Below, piece by piece: positions 49,103 through 58,715 of a stretch of 64,000 bases of DNA. A model generated the notes under the pieces. The model had not been told where the DNA came from. It saw only the letters and a program-made list of their open reading frames with translations, and searched no databases. Origin of the DNA: an uncultured Caulobacterales bacterium. GTDB taxonomy: Bacteria > Pseudomonadota > Alphaproteobacteria > Caulobacterales > Caulobacteraceae. The position numbers and the translations under genes were made by a program. Every line of letters begins with the position of its first letter. The first letter of the stretch is position 1. Location: NCBI GenBank assembly GCA_903884425.1, contig CAISEP010000003.1, forward strand, positions 124,001 to 188,000, written 5' to 3'.

Positions 49103-51625
49103 ATGTCCAGGATTCGTATGACTTCGGGCGTTTCGCTGGCGGCGATCGGTGCCGCCTTGACCATTGCTGCGCCGGGCTTCGCCTGGTCGGCGGAGGCCGC
49201 TGCCGCCGCACCGGCCGACGTGGACACCCTGTCCGCCGTGGTGGTGACCGCCGCCGGCGGCGACAAGACCAAGCTGAAGAGCTCCATCTCCGTCACCAGC
49301 GTCGATACCGAGACCGTCACCGACTTCAGCCCCCGTTCCGAAGCCGAAGTGCTGAAGCTGATCCCCGGCCTCCAGGCCAGCGGCACGGCGGGCCCGGGCG
49401 GCAACGCCAACATCGGCGTCCGCGGCATTCCGGTGTCCACCGGCGGTTCCGAATACGTGACCATCCAGGAAGACGGCCTGCCGGTGATCCTGTTCGGCGA
49501 TGTGCAGTTCGGCAACAACGACTACTGGATCCGCTTCGACAACAACGTCTCCCGGGTGGAGACGGTGCGCGGTGGTTCGGCCTCGACCTTCGCCTCGCAG
49601 GGGCCGGGCGCGGTGATCAACTACATCTCGAAGACCGGTGAGACCAAGGGCGGCGAGGTGGCCGTCTCCTCCGGCCTGAACTTCAACGAGACCCGGCTGG
49701 ACTTCGACTACGGCGACCACATCAACGACACCCTGCGCTTCCACGTGGGCGGCTTCTACAAGGACGGGTCCGGCGCGGCGCACATCGGCTACAACGCCGA
49801 GAACGGCTACCAGATCAAGGCCAACATCACCAAGGACTTCGACGACGGCAAGGGCTTCCTGCGCTTCAACTTCAAGCGCCTGGACGACAAGGAGCCCACC
49901 AACACCTCCATGCCGACCCTGGCGACGCTCAGCGGCAACAATGTCACCGGCTTCGGCAACCTGCCGGGCATCGATGCCGGGCGCTATTCGTCGGCCGGCA
50001 TCTACAACCAGACCTTCAAGGTCCTGGCGGCGGACGGCACGCTGAAGACTGTCTCCATGGAAGGCATCCACCCGGTGGTGACGTCCTTCGGGGGCGAGTT
50101 CCACTACAACGTGTCGGACATGCTGACCGTGACGGACAACTTCCGCTTCACCAACATGAGCGGGGTGTTCGCCAACCAGTGGACCACCGAGAACCTGACC
50201 AGCAACATCCTCGGCTCGCCGATCAGCTCGCTTAACGGGACCGCGGCCTCGCCGACCCCGACGGTGGGCTCCATCGTCTATGCCGCCGGTCCGAACAAGG
50301 GCCAGCTCTACACCAGCCCGTACATCAACAACGGCGCGCAGGCCTACACGACGATGAACGACGTGGGCAATGCGGTGAACGACCTGACCCTGAACGGCAA
50401 GTTCGCCGTTTCGGATGATGTGAAGGTCACGGCCCGGGGCGGCTGGTTCCACATGCTGCAGCACATCAACATGGACTGGCGGATCAACAACGCCACCTAT
50501 TCGTTGAACTCCAGCGGCAACTCGGTGCCCCTCGACCTGTTCGCCGGTGCCAACGGCACGGGGGCCCAGCTCGCGGCGGACGGCGTCACCGGCTACAACA
50601 CCCAGTGGGGTGGCCCGGGCGGTCGGACCTATGACCTGACCTACACCGACGACGCCCCGTACCTCGAGGCGGACACCAAGTACGGCAAGTTCGACCTCGA
50701 CGTCAGCGTCCGCCAGGACTCGGTCAAGGCGAGCGGGACCACCTATGCGCCGGTGGCCGGTGCCAACATCTCGGTGTCTGACGCGCTGGGTACGGCCAGC
50801 CTGCCGACCCTGGTGACCTCGGCCGCGCCGTCGGAAGTGCTGAACTACACCAAGTCCTACACCTCCTGGTCCATCGGCGGCCTGTACGAATACGACAACA
50901 ACACCTCGTTCTTCGTGCGCTCCAGCCGCGGCGGCCGCTTCAATGCCGACCGTCTGACCTACAGCGGCAACTTCACCGCCAGCGGCGGCCTGGACCAGAA
51001 GGGCGATGCGGTGGCCCTGAACTTCCTGCTGCAGCAGGAAATCGGCGTGAAGCGCCGGGGCGAGTATGCCGGTGTCCGCTATACGGCGGAACTGACCTAC
51101 TTCCAGTCCCAGCTGACGGAGCACAACTACGACTTCACCCGGGCGAGCCACAATCCGCCGCTGGATCCGAACATCTCGAACATCTATCGCTCGAAGGGCG
51201 TGGAATTCGCGGGCACGGCCCAGTACGGGGACTTCCACCTGGTGGCCAACCTGACCGTGACGGACTCCACCCTGGTGAACCTCAACACCACCCCCAACGG
51301 TCTTCCGGGGTACAACTACACCCTGGCCCCGTCCTGGGATAACGGGACCTATGCCGCGGGCCTGATCGTCACCGGCCAGGGCTCGGTCTATCTGGACGAC
51401 CAGAACACCCAGAAGGCCCCGGCCGCGGACCTGGTGAACGCCTTCGCCAAGTACCGGATCACCAAGGACCTGGAACTGGGCGTCAACGTGAACAACCTGT
51501 TCGACCGTCTGGGACCTGTGGGCGGCGGTGCCATCCAGCAGAAGCTGAACGCGACCCAGGGCATCTTCGACGGCAGCATTCCCTTCGGGCGCACCATCAC
51601 GGCGTCTCTGCGGTACCGCTTCTGA
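49103..51625 (+). CDS. TonB-dependent outer-membrane receptor
   Basis: Active transporter of 840 residues driven by TonB/ExbBD. Signal peptide (SLAAIGAALTIAAPGFAWSA), TonB-box-like DTLSAVVVTA at residues 41-50, plug domain (AEVLKLIPGLQASG; NIGVRGIPVSTGGSEYVTIQ; RVETVRGGSASTFASQGPGA) and a 22-strand barrel ending RTITASLRYRF. No N-terminal STN signalling domain, so it is not of the FecA type. In Caulobacterales and xanthomonads such receptors beside halogenase genes belong to carbohydrate- or aromatic-uptake loci; the ligand here is unknown. GGGGAGATTAGGGC precedes the ATG. Confidence 0.92.
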   Translation: MSRIRMTSGVSLAAIGAALTIAAPGFAWSAEAAAAAPADVDTLSAVVVTAAGGDKTKLKSSISVTSVDTETVTDFSPRSEAEVLKLIPGLQASGTAGPGGNANIGVRGIPVSTGGSEYVTIQEDGLPVILFGDVQFGNNDYWIRFDNNVSRVETVRGGSASTFASQGPGAVINYISKTGETKGGEVAVSSGLNFNETRLDFDYGDHINDTLRFHVGGFYKDGSGAAHIGYNAENGYQIKANITKDFDDGKGFLRFNFKRLDDKEPTNTSMPTLATLSGNNVTGFGNLPGIDAGRYSSAGIYNQTFKVLAADGTLKTVSMEGIHPVVTSFGGEFHYNVSDMLTVTDNFRFTNMSGVFANQWTTENLTSNILGSPISSLNGTAASPTPTVGSIVYAAGPNKGQLYTSPYINNGAQAYTTMNDVGNAVNDLTLNGKFAVSDDVKVTARGGWFHMLQHINMDWRINNATYSLNSSGNSVPLDLFAGANGTGAQLAADGVTGYNTQWGGPGGRTYDLTYTDDAPYLEADTKYGKFDLDVSVRQDSVKASGTTYAPVAGANISVSDALGTASLPTLVTSAAPSEVLNYTKSYTSWSIGGLYEYDNNTSFFVRSSRGGRFNADRLTYSGNFTASGGLDQKGDAVALNFLLQQEIGVKRRGEYAGVRYTAELTYFQSQLTEHNYDFTRASHNPPLDPNISNIYRSKGVEFAGTAQYGDFHLVANLTVTDSTLVNLNTTPNGLPGYNYTLAPSWDNGTYAAGLIVTGQGSVYLDDQNTQKAPAADLVNAFAKYRITKDLELGVNVNNLFDRLGPVGGGAIQQKLNATQGIFDGSIPFGRTITASLRYRF

Positions 51626-51684
51626 CAACCCTGACCCGCCCCGTGCCGATCCCGGATCGCATGGGGGTGGTCTGAACTCGGAGA

Positions 51685-51712
51685 GGGGGGTGCCTTGCGG
51701 TGCCCCCCTTTT
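51685..51712 (+). terminator. Intrinsic terminator/attenuator between receptor and halogenase
   Basis: GGGGGGTGCC (51685-51694) pairs with GGTGCCCCCC (51699-51708), including two wobble pairs, loop TTGC, followed by TTTT. It should reduce read-through from the abundant receptor transcript into the halogenase gene. Confidence 0.75.
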
Positions 51713-51792
51713 CAGTTGAAATGCGCCCGGCACCGGCCGCCAATGCCATCGGCTCCGAGAAGGCCCGGGCCCGATTTCGAGGAGAGAACGGC

Positions 51793-53289
51793 GTGTCGTC
51801 CCGTCCCGTTTCAAGTGTCGTGATCGTCGGCGGCGGCTCCGCCGGCTGGATGACCGCCGCGGCGCTGGCCTGCAACATCCACAAGGACTGCAGCCTGACC
51901 CTCATCGAGTCCGAGGAGATCGGCACCATCGGGGTGGGGGAGGCGACCATCCCCCCCATCCGCGCCTTCAACCAGATGCTGGGCATCGACGAGGCCACCT
52001 TCCTCAGGGCGACCAAGGGCTCGTTCAAGCTCGGGATCCAGTTCGTGAACTGGGGGCGGGTCGGGCACCGCTATTTCCACCCCTTCGGCACCTATGGGCG
52101 CCCCTTCGACCTGGTGCAGCCGCACCAGCACTGGCTCAAGGCCGACGCGGCCGGGCAGGCGGCCCCCCTCGACGTGCACTGCATGGCCTGGGCGGCGGCC
52201 CGCCACGGCCGGTTTGCGCCGCCCGTGGGCGATCCGCGCAACGTCCTGTCCACCTATGACTATGCCTACCATTTCGATGCGGGCCTCTATGCCGCCCATC
52301 TGCGGACCTATGCCGAGGCCCGGGGCGTGCGCCGGGTGGAGGGCAAGATCGCCGACGTGGCGCTGAACGGGGAGACCGGCTTCGTGGAGCGGCTGACCCT
52401 GGAGAACGGCCAGTCGGTGGAGGGGCAGCTGTTCATCGACTGCTCCGGCCTGCGCGGCCTGCTGATCGAGGGGGCCCTGGAGACCGGCTTCGAGGACTGG
52501 TCCCACTGGCTGCCCTGCGACCGGGCCCTGGCCGTGCCGAGCGAGCGGGGGGCGTTCACCCCCTATACCCGCTCCACCGCCCGTCCGGCCGGCTGGCAGT
52601 GGCGCATCCCCCTGCAGCATCGCACCGGCAACGGACATGTCTATGCCTCGGCCTTCATGGACGATCAGGCAGCGGCGGACCTGCTGCTGGCAAACCTGGA
52701 CGATCCGGCCCTGGCCGATCCCCGTCCGATCCGGTTCCGGACCGGGCGGCGGCGCAAGCTGTGGAACCGCAATGTCATCGCCGTCGGCCTGGCCTCCGGC
52801 TTTCTCGAGCCGCTGGAATCCACCAGCCTGCACCTGGTGCAGACGGCGATCTCCAAGATCCTGGCCTTCTTCCCGGACCAGTCCTTCGACCCGATGGTCA
52901 CCGACGAGTTCAACCGGATCTCCATTGCCGAATACGAGCGCATCCGGGACTTCATCATCCTGCACTACAAGCTGACCGAGCGGGACGACAGCCCGCTGTG
53001 GCGCTACTGCGCCGCCATGCCGATCCCCGACACGCTGGCGCACAAGATCCGGCATTTCCGCGCGTACGGCCGACTGATCCCCAGCGACATGGACCTGTTC
53101 GGCCCGCCCAGCTGGCTGGCGGTGCACATGGGGCAGTTCAACCGGCCCGAGGCCCTCGACCCGATGATCGCCTATCGCGACGTGGACTCCGCCGGCTGGA
53201 TGGCGCGCATGCGGGACACCATGGACCAGGCGGCGCGCGGCCTTCCCACCCACGAGGCCTATGTCGCGCGCCTCTGCGCCGAGGCCTGA
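51793..53289 (+). CDS. Flavin-dependent tryptophan-halogenase-family protein
   Basis: FAD-dependent halogenase of 498 residues; relatives chlorinate or brominate tryptophan, indole or larger substrates using reduced FAD, halide and O2. Seen: GGGSAGWMTAAAL for FAD, Lys79 in GSFKLGIQFVNW at the place of the catalytic Lys of PrnA/RebH, the WxWxIP motif as GWQWRIPLQHR, and the Glu-containing FLEPLESTSLHLVQ. GTG 51793 follows GGAGAGA. The set resembles the indole-brominating BrvH type known from Brevundimonas. No flavin reductase is encoded nearby, so the reductant must come from elsewhere. It lies 2 bp upstream of the TPR/oxygenase gene. Confidence 0.88.
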   Translation: MSSRPVSSVVIVGGGSAGWMTAAALACNIHKDCSLTLIESEEIGTIGVGEATIPPIRAFNQMLGIDEATFLRATKGSFKLGIQFVNWGRVGHRYFHPFGTYGRPFDLVQPHQHWLKADAAGQAAPLDVHCMAWAAARHGRFAPPVGDPRNVLSTYDYAYHFDAGLYAAHLRTYAEARGVRRVEGKIADVALNGETGFVERLTLENGQSVEGQLFIDCSGLRGLLIEGALETGFEDWSHWLPCDRALAVPSERGAFTPYTRSTARPAGWQWRIPLQHRTGNGHVYASAFMDDQAAADLLLANLDDPALADPRPIRFRTGRRRKLWNRNVIAVGLASGFLEPLESTSLHLVQTAISKILAFFPDQSFDPMVTDEFNRISIAEYERIRDFIILHYKLTERDDSPLWRYCAAMPIPDTLAHKIRHFRAYGRLIPSDMDLFGPPSWLAVHMGQFNRPEALDPMIAYRDVDSAGWMARMRDTMDQAARGLPTHEAYVARLCAEA

Positions 53290-53291
53290 CC

Positions 53292-54866
53292 ATGCGCCCG
53301 GACGCCGCCCCGTCGTCCGACACCCTGCGGGAGCTTCAGCGACGCCTGGGGCGCGCGCCCCCGACCCCGGCGCTGGTGGCAGAGGTCCTGGCCCAGATCC
53401 AGGCTCGCCTGGCGGTCGATGACGGGGAGGCGGTCGTCCCGCTGCTGGAGACCCTGGTCAAACGGGCCGGGGCGAGTGCGGAGGCACTGTCCCTGCTGGG
53501 CCATGCCCACCGCCAGGCCCAGTCCCTGACCGCCGCGGGCCGGGCCTTTGCCGCCGCCCGTCGGCTGGACGGGACCGATCCCATGCTGGCCCTGGCCGCG
53601 GCCCAGACCCGCTATCAGCTGGGCCTGCCGGCGGCGGAGGCCTTTCTCGAGGCCGGACGCCTGCTGCCGCCCGGTCGGGAGGAGATCCGCCTCGCCGCCC
53701 TCAGCAACGCCGCCCAGGCCCGGCTGTCGGAAGGAGATGCGCCGGGGGGCGAGGCCCTGCTGCGGGCGGAGCTCGCCAAGCGACCGGACTGGCTGGAGGG
53801 GCACCGGGTCCTGTCCCGGCTCCTGTGGGTCAGCGGAAGGGCCGGGGAGCACGACGCCTCCTTTCCGACCGCCCTGGCCGCCGTCCCCGGTCTGCGGTCC
53901 CTGTGGCTGGCCTGGTTCCAGAGCGCCGCCCAGATCCGCGACTGGGACCGGGCGCGGGAGATCCTCGACCGGGCCGAGGCCGCCTGCGGCCACGGTCCGG
54001 ACCTGATGGCCGCCCGGCTGTTCGTGGCGACGGAGGGGGGCACGCCGGACGAGGCCGGTCGCCTGATGCAGGAGACCGCCGAGCTGCAGGGCGACGGCGT
54101 GACTCTCTGCCGCGTCCGGGCCCTGCTGCGACAGGGACGGGCGGCAGAGGCGGCGGCGATGGCGCTGCCCGGCACCACCGGCCCCTCGGCCATGACCTTC
54201 TGGCCCTATCTGTCCCTGGCCTGGCGGCTGTTGGGAGATGACCGGGCGGAGTGGCTGGACGGGCCCACCCGGATGATCCGGACCCTGGACCTGGGTCTCG
54301 ACCGGCGCGAGCGCGAGGGGCTTGCCGACCTCCTGCGGCATCTGCACACCCTGGAGCGGCCCTATGCGGAGCAGTCCGTCCGCGGGGGCACCCAGACGGA
54401 CCGCTCGATCCTGCTTCGGGGAGAGCCGCAGCTGCAGCGGCTGCGGCGACACCTGCTGGAGGGCGTGGCGGACTATGTGGCCGGGCTGCCGGCCATGGAC
54501 GCAGGCCATCCGCTGCTCGGTCTGCGGCGGGACCGCCTGCGGATCGCCGGCAGCTGGTCGGTGCGTCTGGCAGGGCAGGGGTACAATGTCGCCCACACCC
54601 ATCCGGTGGGCTGGATCAGCGCCGTCTACTACGTGTCCCTTCCGCCGCCGGAACAGATGGGGCCCGCCCCGGCCGGCTGGATCACCTTCGGCGCGCCGCC
54701 GCCGGAGCTGGGCCTGTCCCTCGACCCCTATGCGCAGGTGGAACCCCGCCCCGGGCGGCTGGTCCTGTTCCCGTCCCACATGTGGCACGGCACGCAGCCG
54801 TTCAGCGATGGGGAGCGGCTGGTGGTGGCCTTCGACCTTCAGCGGCATCCGGCCCGTGTTGACTGA
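53292..54866 (+). CDS. TPR protein with C-terminal 2OG-Fe(II) oxygenase domain
   Basis: 524 residues. The N-terminal two thirds are helical tetratricopeptide-like repeats rich in Ala/Leu (ALSLLGHAHRQAQSLTAAGR; AAARRLDGTDPMLALAAAQT). From about residue 425 a 2OG-Fe(II)_Oxy_5-type domain appears: NVAHTHPVGWISAVYYVSLP, then GRLVLFPSHMWHGTQPF with the distal His, and the 2-oxoglutarate Arg in GERLVVAFDLQ. The start is 2 bp after the halogenase stop, so translation is probably coupled. It may act on the same substrate as the halogenase or modify a protein bound by the TPRs; both are inference. Confidence 0.8.
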   Translation: MRPDAAPSSDTLRELQRRLGRAPPTPALVAEVLAQIQARLAVDDGEAVVPLLETLVKRAGASAEALSLLGHAHRQAQSLTAAGRAFAAARRLDGTDPMLALAAAQTRYQLGLPAAEAFLEAGRLLPPGREEIRLAALSNAAQARLSEGDAPGGEALLRAELAKRPDWLEGHRVLSRLLWVSGRAGEHDASFPTALAAVPGLRSLWLAWFQSAAQIRDWDRAREILDRAEAACGHGPDLMAARLFVATEGGTPDEAGRLMQETAELQGDGVTLCRVRALLRQGRAAEAAAMALPGTTGPSAMTFWPYLSLAWRLLGDDRAEWLDGPTRMIRTLDLGLDRREREGLADLLRHLHTLERPYAEQSVRGGTQTDRSILLRGEPQLQRLRRHLLEGVADYVAGLPAMDAGHPLLGLRRDRLRIAGSWSVRLAGQGYNVAHTHPVGWISAVYYVSLPPPEQMGPAPAGWITFGAPPPELGLSLDPYAQVEPRPGRLVLFPSHMWHGTQPFSDGERLVVAFDLQRHPARVD

Positions 54867-55014
54867 CCGTCCAGGGACCGGGGTGCGACAAACCGCCACG
54901 GCACCTTAACGCCTTGAAACCACGTGGCTTAAGCCGTTGTTTTCCAAGATCGACCATTCTGCCCCTTCGCGCAGGTCCGGTGGAGTCGCTGGTTCGGACC
55001 TGGGGAGGAATGAA

Positions 55015-55200
55015 TTGAGGTCAGTTGTGGACAATGCACGTGGGTTCGCTTTGCGCTTCGTCGATGACGAGCGGGGCGCGACGGCGATCGAGTACGGACT
55101 GATCGCCTCCCTCATCGCCCTGGTGGTGATCGGCTCGGTCGGGACCGTCGGCAACAACCTGAAGAACAAGTTCAACAACATCGCCAATGCGGTGAAGTAG
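55015..55200 (+). CDS. Flp/PilA-family type IVb pilin
   Basis: 61-residue pilin subunit precursor. The family signature ERGATAIEYGLIASLIALVV includes the prepilin-peptidase site (G before ATAIEYGL, with Glu at +5), followed by the single hydrophobic helix and a short polar tail NNLKNKFNNIANAVK. TTG start 55015 is preceded by GGGGAGGAA. No cpa/tad assembly genes are in the window, so it is a solitary copy that would rely on a distant Tad system. Low Asn-rich complexity at the C-terminus is normal. Confidence 0.88.
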   Translation: MRSVVDNARGFALRFVDDERGATAIEYGLIASLIALVVIGSVGTVGNNLKNKFNNIANAVK

Positions 55201-55244
55201 CCCGTTTCGCGCTCCCGTCCGTCGGGCGGGCGAAGGCGCGGTGC

Positions 55245-56420
55245 TCAGACCGCGATCCCGGCATAGACCGCCCGCTCGAAGGTGGCGGCCAGGGCTAGGC
55301 AGTCCGGATCCGCGAAGGGCAGCATCTGGGTCAGGATCACGGCGCACAGGCGCTCCGCCGGATCGACCCAGTAATAGGTGTTGGCAAGGCCCGCCCAGGA
55401 CAGGCTTCCCGGTCGCCGCCCGTTCGGCCCTCCCTGCGGGTGCAGCATGCCGCAGAGCCCCCATTCCGCCGGGCCCCCGTCGGCCATGTCGAGATCATGG
55501 GTCAGGAACGGCGCGGCCGACGCCAGTTTGCGGATCTTCACGTCACCCAGCTGGTTGCGCTGCATCTCCGCCACGGTTTCCGGCTTGAGGATGCGGCCGC
55601 CGGGGGAATTCCCTCCGTCCAGCAGCATCTGCAGGAAGCGCAGATAGTCCGACGCCGTGCCATGCAGGCCGCCGCCGCCCCCGGCAAAGTCCGGGGCCGG
55701 GGCGGGGGGCAGCTCGAACGGAACCAGGGTGCCGTCGGGGGTGCGCAGGCTGAGCCCCGCATGCCGCGCCTGCATGTCCGGCGTCGGCGCAAAGGCGGTC
55801 GCAGTCATGCCGAGTGGGGCCAGGAGATGGGTGGACATCCAGCTCGCCAGGTCCTCGCCCGTGACCGCCTCCACCGCCAGTCCGACCCAGTCCGTGCTGA
55901 TGCCATAGGCCCAGTCCGTGCCCGGGTCGAACAGCAGGGGCAGTTCGAGGGCCGCCCTCTGGCCGGTGCCGAGACCGGGCATGCCGGTCGCCTCGATGTA
56001 CCGGCCCAGGTCCGCGCTCCACATGTCATAGCCGAAGCCGGAGGTGTGGCTCAGCAGGCGGCGCAGGGTCACCGGCGTGCGGGCGGGACGCAGCCTCGGC
56101 TGGCCGTCTTCGGAAAAGCCCTCCAGCACCTGGGGCCGGGCGAGGGGCGCCAGCAGCTCGCCGAGATCGGCATCCAGCGACAACCGGCCCTGGTCCACCA
56201 GCTGCAGGGCCGCGACGGAGGTGAGGGCCTTGGTCATGGAGGCCAGCCAGAAGACCGCGTCCTCGCGCATCGGGTCGGTGCCTCCGATGTGGAGAGTTCC
56301 GAAGGCCCCTGAGTACAGGGGGCGACCATCCTGCCAGACCGCGGCGACGAAGCCCGGCGTGCGGCCGGTGGCTGCGGCGGTCGAAAGGGTGTCCGTCAGG
56401 GCTGTGTGAATCCTGGACAT
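55245..56420 (-). CDS. Serine hydrolase, class C beta-lactamase/esterase family
   Basis: 391 residues, paralogue of 10338-11564. Nucleophile motif WLASMTKALTSVAALQLV, Tyr motif DWAYGISTDWVGL, GGGGLHGTASDYLRFLQMLL, and the C-terminal SWAGLANTYYWVDPAERLCA replacing KTG. No signal peptide at the chosen ATG 56420 (MSRIHTALT); the frame is open further upstream to 56561 without plausible sequence. Probably an intracellular esterase of the EstB/6-aminohexanoate dimer-hydrolase group. Confidence 0.85.
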   Translation of the reverse strand: MSRIHTALTDTLSTAAATGRTPGFVAAVWQDGRPLYSGAFGTLHIGGTDPMREDAVFWLASMTKALTSVAALQLVDQGRLSLDADLGELLAPLARPQVLEGFSEDGQPRLRPARTPVTLRRLLSHTSGFGYDMWSADLGRYIEATGMPGLGTGQRAALELPLLFDPGTDWAYGISTDWVGLAVEAVTGEDLASWMSTHLLAPLGMTATAFAPTPDMQARHAGLSLRTPDGTLVPFELPPAPAPDFAGGGGGLHGTASDYLRFLQMLLDGGNSPGGRILKPETVAEMQRNQLGDVKIRKLASAAPFLTHDLDMADGGPAEWGLCGMLHPQGGPNGRRPGSLSWAGLANTYYWVDPAERLCAVILTQMLPFADPDCLALAATFERAVYAGIAV

Positions 56421-56602
56421 GTCGCGCGTCTTCCCTGGACGTTGTTTTCCCGATCCTAGACGGAAGTTCTTCTGGGAGGCGACCGGAAACCCTATAAGGG
56501 CTCGCGGAATCGACGCAGGCCCTGTCACGGGCGGCCCGATGCTGGCAGTTTGGGTGCGCACCGGCGAGCCGCCGGGGCCGAACGACGAGGCGCAGGACAG
56601 AC

Positions 56603-57841
56603 GTGACAGACGCGACCCCCCCGCAGTCCCTTCTCGGCCGCACCTTCGCGCCGGTGGCCCATGTCTTCGGCGGTGCGCTGGCGGCGATCGAACGCCGCCT
56701 CGGCCCCATGGGCACCCGCGTGGCGCTGCTGCTGTTCTGGGGCGCTCCGCTCTGGACCGGGGTGGTCGGGCGGCTGGTGAAGCACAGCACCGTGTTCCAG
56801 GACTACCAGGAGATCGCCTGCGCCGCGGAGCGACGGCTGCACCACCTTCCCCTGTATGGAGAGACCACCTGCGCCGGGGTGGTCGCCGCGCCCTATGTCT
56901 ATCCCCCGTGGGTGGCCGATGCCTTTGCCGGGCCCATGGCGCTGCTGGGGCGAGGGGGGCTGATGGCCGTCTATCTCGCCCTGTTCGTGGCCGCCGTGGC
57001 TGCCCTGATCTGGTTCGCCCTCGGCTATCCGCTGAAGACGCGGACCTTCAACTACCGGGTGGCCTTCCTCGGCTTCATCGCCGGGGGGCCGGTGGCGTTC
57101 GGCAACATCTCCGTCCTCGTCCATGCGTCGGTCTATGGCGCGGCCCTCGTCGCAGGCGCCGACAGCCTGCTGTTCGCCGCCGTGGTCAGCGTGGTGTCGC
57201 TGATCAAGCCCCTCTACCTGCTGCTGTTCACCCTGACCCTGTTCTCGCCGGGTAGCCTGAGGCGCAAGGCGCTGGTCATAGCGGCCGGTGCGGTCCTGCC
57301 CCTGGCCTCCATGCTGGTCACCTCGCCGGACATCCTGGCCTGGCGGGAGACGGTGGTGACGATGATGTCCGGGCCGGATCGCGGCGGCGGCTTCACCAAC
57401 ATGATGCAGATCATCGGGGTCACCAGCCTCTTCGGCCAGGCCCCGCTCTATGCCCTCTATGGCGGGACCCTGCTGGTGAGCGGCGTGGCCCTGGCCGAAT
57501 TCGGCCAGCTGGACCGGGAGCAGCGGATCTGGCTGGGGGGCGCGATCGGCGTCCTGATGTTCCCGCGGATCATGTGCTACGACGTCCTCACCCTGGGGCC
57601 CGGGGTGATCGCGGCCCTGGCCGCGCGGCCGACGGGGCTTTCGCGGGACGCCGGCCGGTATGGCGGACTTGCGCTGGCCTGCTGCGGCCTGTGCTTCCTG
57701 TCGACGCTGCTGGGGGGCCTCGCCCATGCGTGGCGGGAGCTGTCCTATCTCGGGCTGGTGGGGGTGTTCGCCCTGTGTGCCTGGAACACGGTGCGCGGGC
57801 GCTTCGCCCCCGGGGTTCCCGCCGAGGGCAGCCGGGCATGA
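56603..57841 (+). CDS. GT87-like polytopic membrane protein
   Basis: 412 residues with about ten hydrophobic segments. An Asp/Glu-containing first loop ([20 protein letters not shown]), [12 protein letters not shown], and [20 protein letters not shown] resemble DUF2029/GT87 mannosyltransferases that use polyprenyl-phosphate sugars. The family match is by layout rather than exact motif, so glycosyl transfer is tentative. GTG start at 56603. The stop overlaps the alpha/beta hydrolase ATG (ATGA). Confidence 0.6.
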   Translation: MTDATPPQSLLGRTFAPVAHVFGGALAAIERRLGPMGTRVALLLFWGAPLWTGVVGRLVKHSTVFQDYQEIACAAERRLHHLPLYGETTCAGVVAAPYVYPPWVADAFAGPMALLGRGGLMAVYLALFVAAVAALIWFALGYPLKTRTFNYRVAFLGFIAGGPVAFGNISVLVHASVYGAALVAGADSLLFAAVVSVVSLIKPLYLLLFTLTLFSPGSLRRKALVIAAGAVLPLASMLVTSPDILAWRETVVTMMSGPDRGGGFTNMMQIIGVTSLFGQAPLYALYGGTLLVSGVALAEFGQLDREQRIWLGGAIGVLMFPRIMCYDVLTLGPGVIAALAARPTGLSRDAGRYGGLALACCGLCFLSTLLGGLAHAWRELSYLGLVGVFALCAWNTVRGRFAPGVPAEGSRA

Positions 57842-58623
57842 TCTTCGAGACTGAGGCAGGCCTGCGACTGGCCTATGACGAGGCCGGTGCCGCGGACCTG
57901 CCCACGCGGGTCCTGGTCCACGGCTTTGCCTCCAACCGCCGGGAGGGCTGGCAGCGCACCGGCTGGTACGCGGCCCTGGACGCGCGGCGGGAGCGGCGCA
58001 TCGCCCTCGACCTGCGCGGGCACGGGGAGAGCATGCGCTCCCACGACCCGGCCGACTATGATCCCACGGACATGGCCGCCGACATCGTGGCCCTGCTGGA
58101 CCATCTGGGCGTCGGCCGGGCCAGCCTGATCGGCTTCTCCATGGGCTCGCGGCTCGCCCTGGCCTGCGCCCTGGACCATCCTGGGCGGTTCGAGCATCTG
58201 GTGCTCGGCGGGGTCGGCATGCGCCTGTTCGATCCGCCACGGGACCCCGGTGCCATGGCAAGGGCCATGCGGGCGCCGGACGCCGAGGCCATCGACCAGC
58301 CCCTGCTGCGCAGCTTCCGCCAGTTTGCCGATGCGCAAGGGGAGGACCGTCTGGCCCTGGCCGCCTGCAGCGAGGGGCCGGGCCGGGCCTTTGCGCCGGA
58401 GGACCTGGCCGGGCTTCGCGTGTCGACCCTGGTGGTGGCAGGGTCCCGGGACCTGCTGGCCGGCAGTCCGGAGGGCCTGGCGGAGGCCATTCCGGGGGCC
58501 CATGCGGTCACCCTGCCGGGCTGCGACCACTTCGGGACCATCACCCACGCCCTGTTCAAGGGCAAGGTGTTCGACTTCTTCGACGGCTGGCTCGACATGG
58601 AGGAGCCGCCGGGCTTCCGCTGA
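57838..58623 (+). CDS. Alpha/beta hydrolase
   Basis: Cytosolic hydrolase of 261 residues. [15 protein letters not shown] carries the oxyanion loop, [19 protein letters not shown] the following strand, the nucleophile is in [11 protein letters not shown], the acid in [11 protein letters not shown], and the His in [10 protein letters not shown]. It belongs to the general esterase/lactonase group; substrate unknown. Coupled to the GT87-like gene by a 4-bp overlap. Confidence 0.87.
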   Translation: MIFETEAGLRLAYDEAGAADLPTRVLVHGFASNRREGWQRTGWYAALDARRERRIALDLRGHGESMRSHDPADYDPTDMAADIVALLDHLGVGRASLIGFSMGSRLALACALDHPGRFEHLVLGGVGMRLFDPPRDPGAMARAMRAPDAEAIDQPLLRSFRQFADAQGEDRLALAACSEGPGRAFAPEDLAGLRVSTLVVAGSRDLLAGSPEGLAEAIPGAHAVTLPGCDHFGTITHALFKGKVFDFFDGWLDMEEPPGFR

Positions 58624-58715
58624 TCCCGAGGAACCCGGACCGCTTGACGGATTGCCGTCCCCGACGGCACGGTGAAAACAAGCGCGACCGGCGCAACCTT
58701 CGGGAGGAGGGCAAG

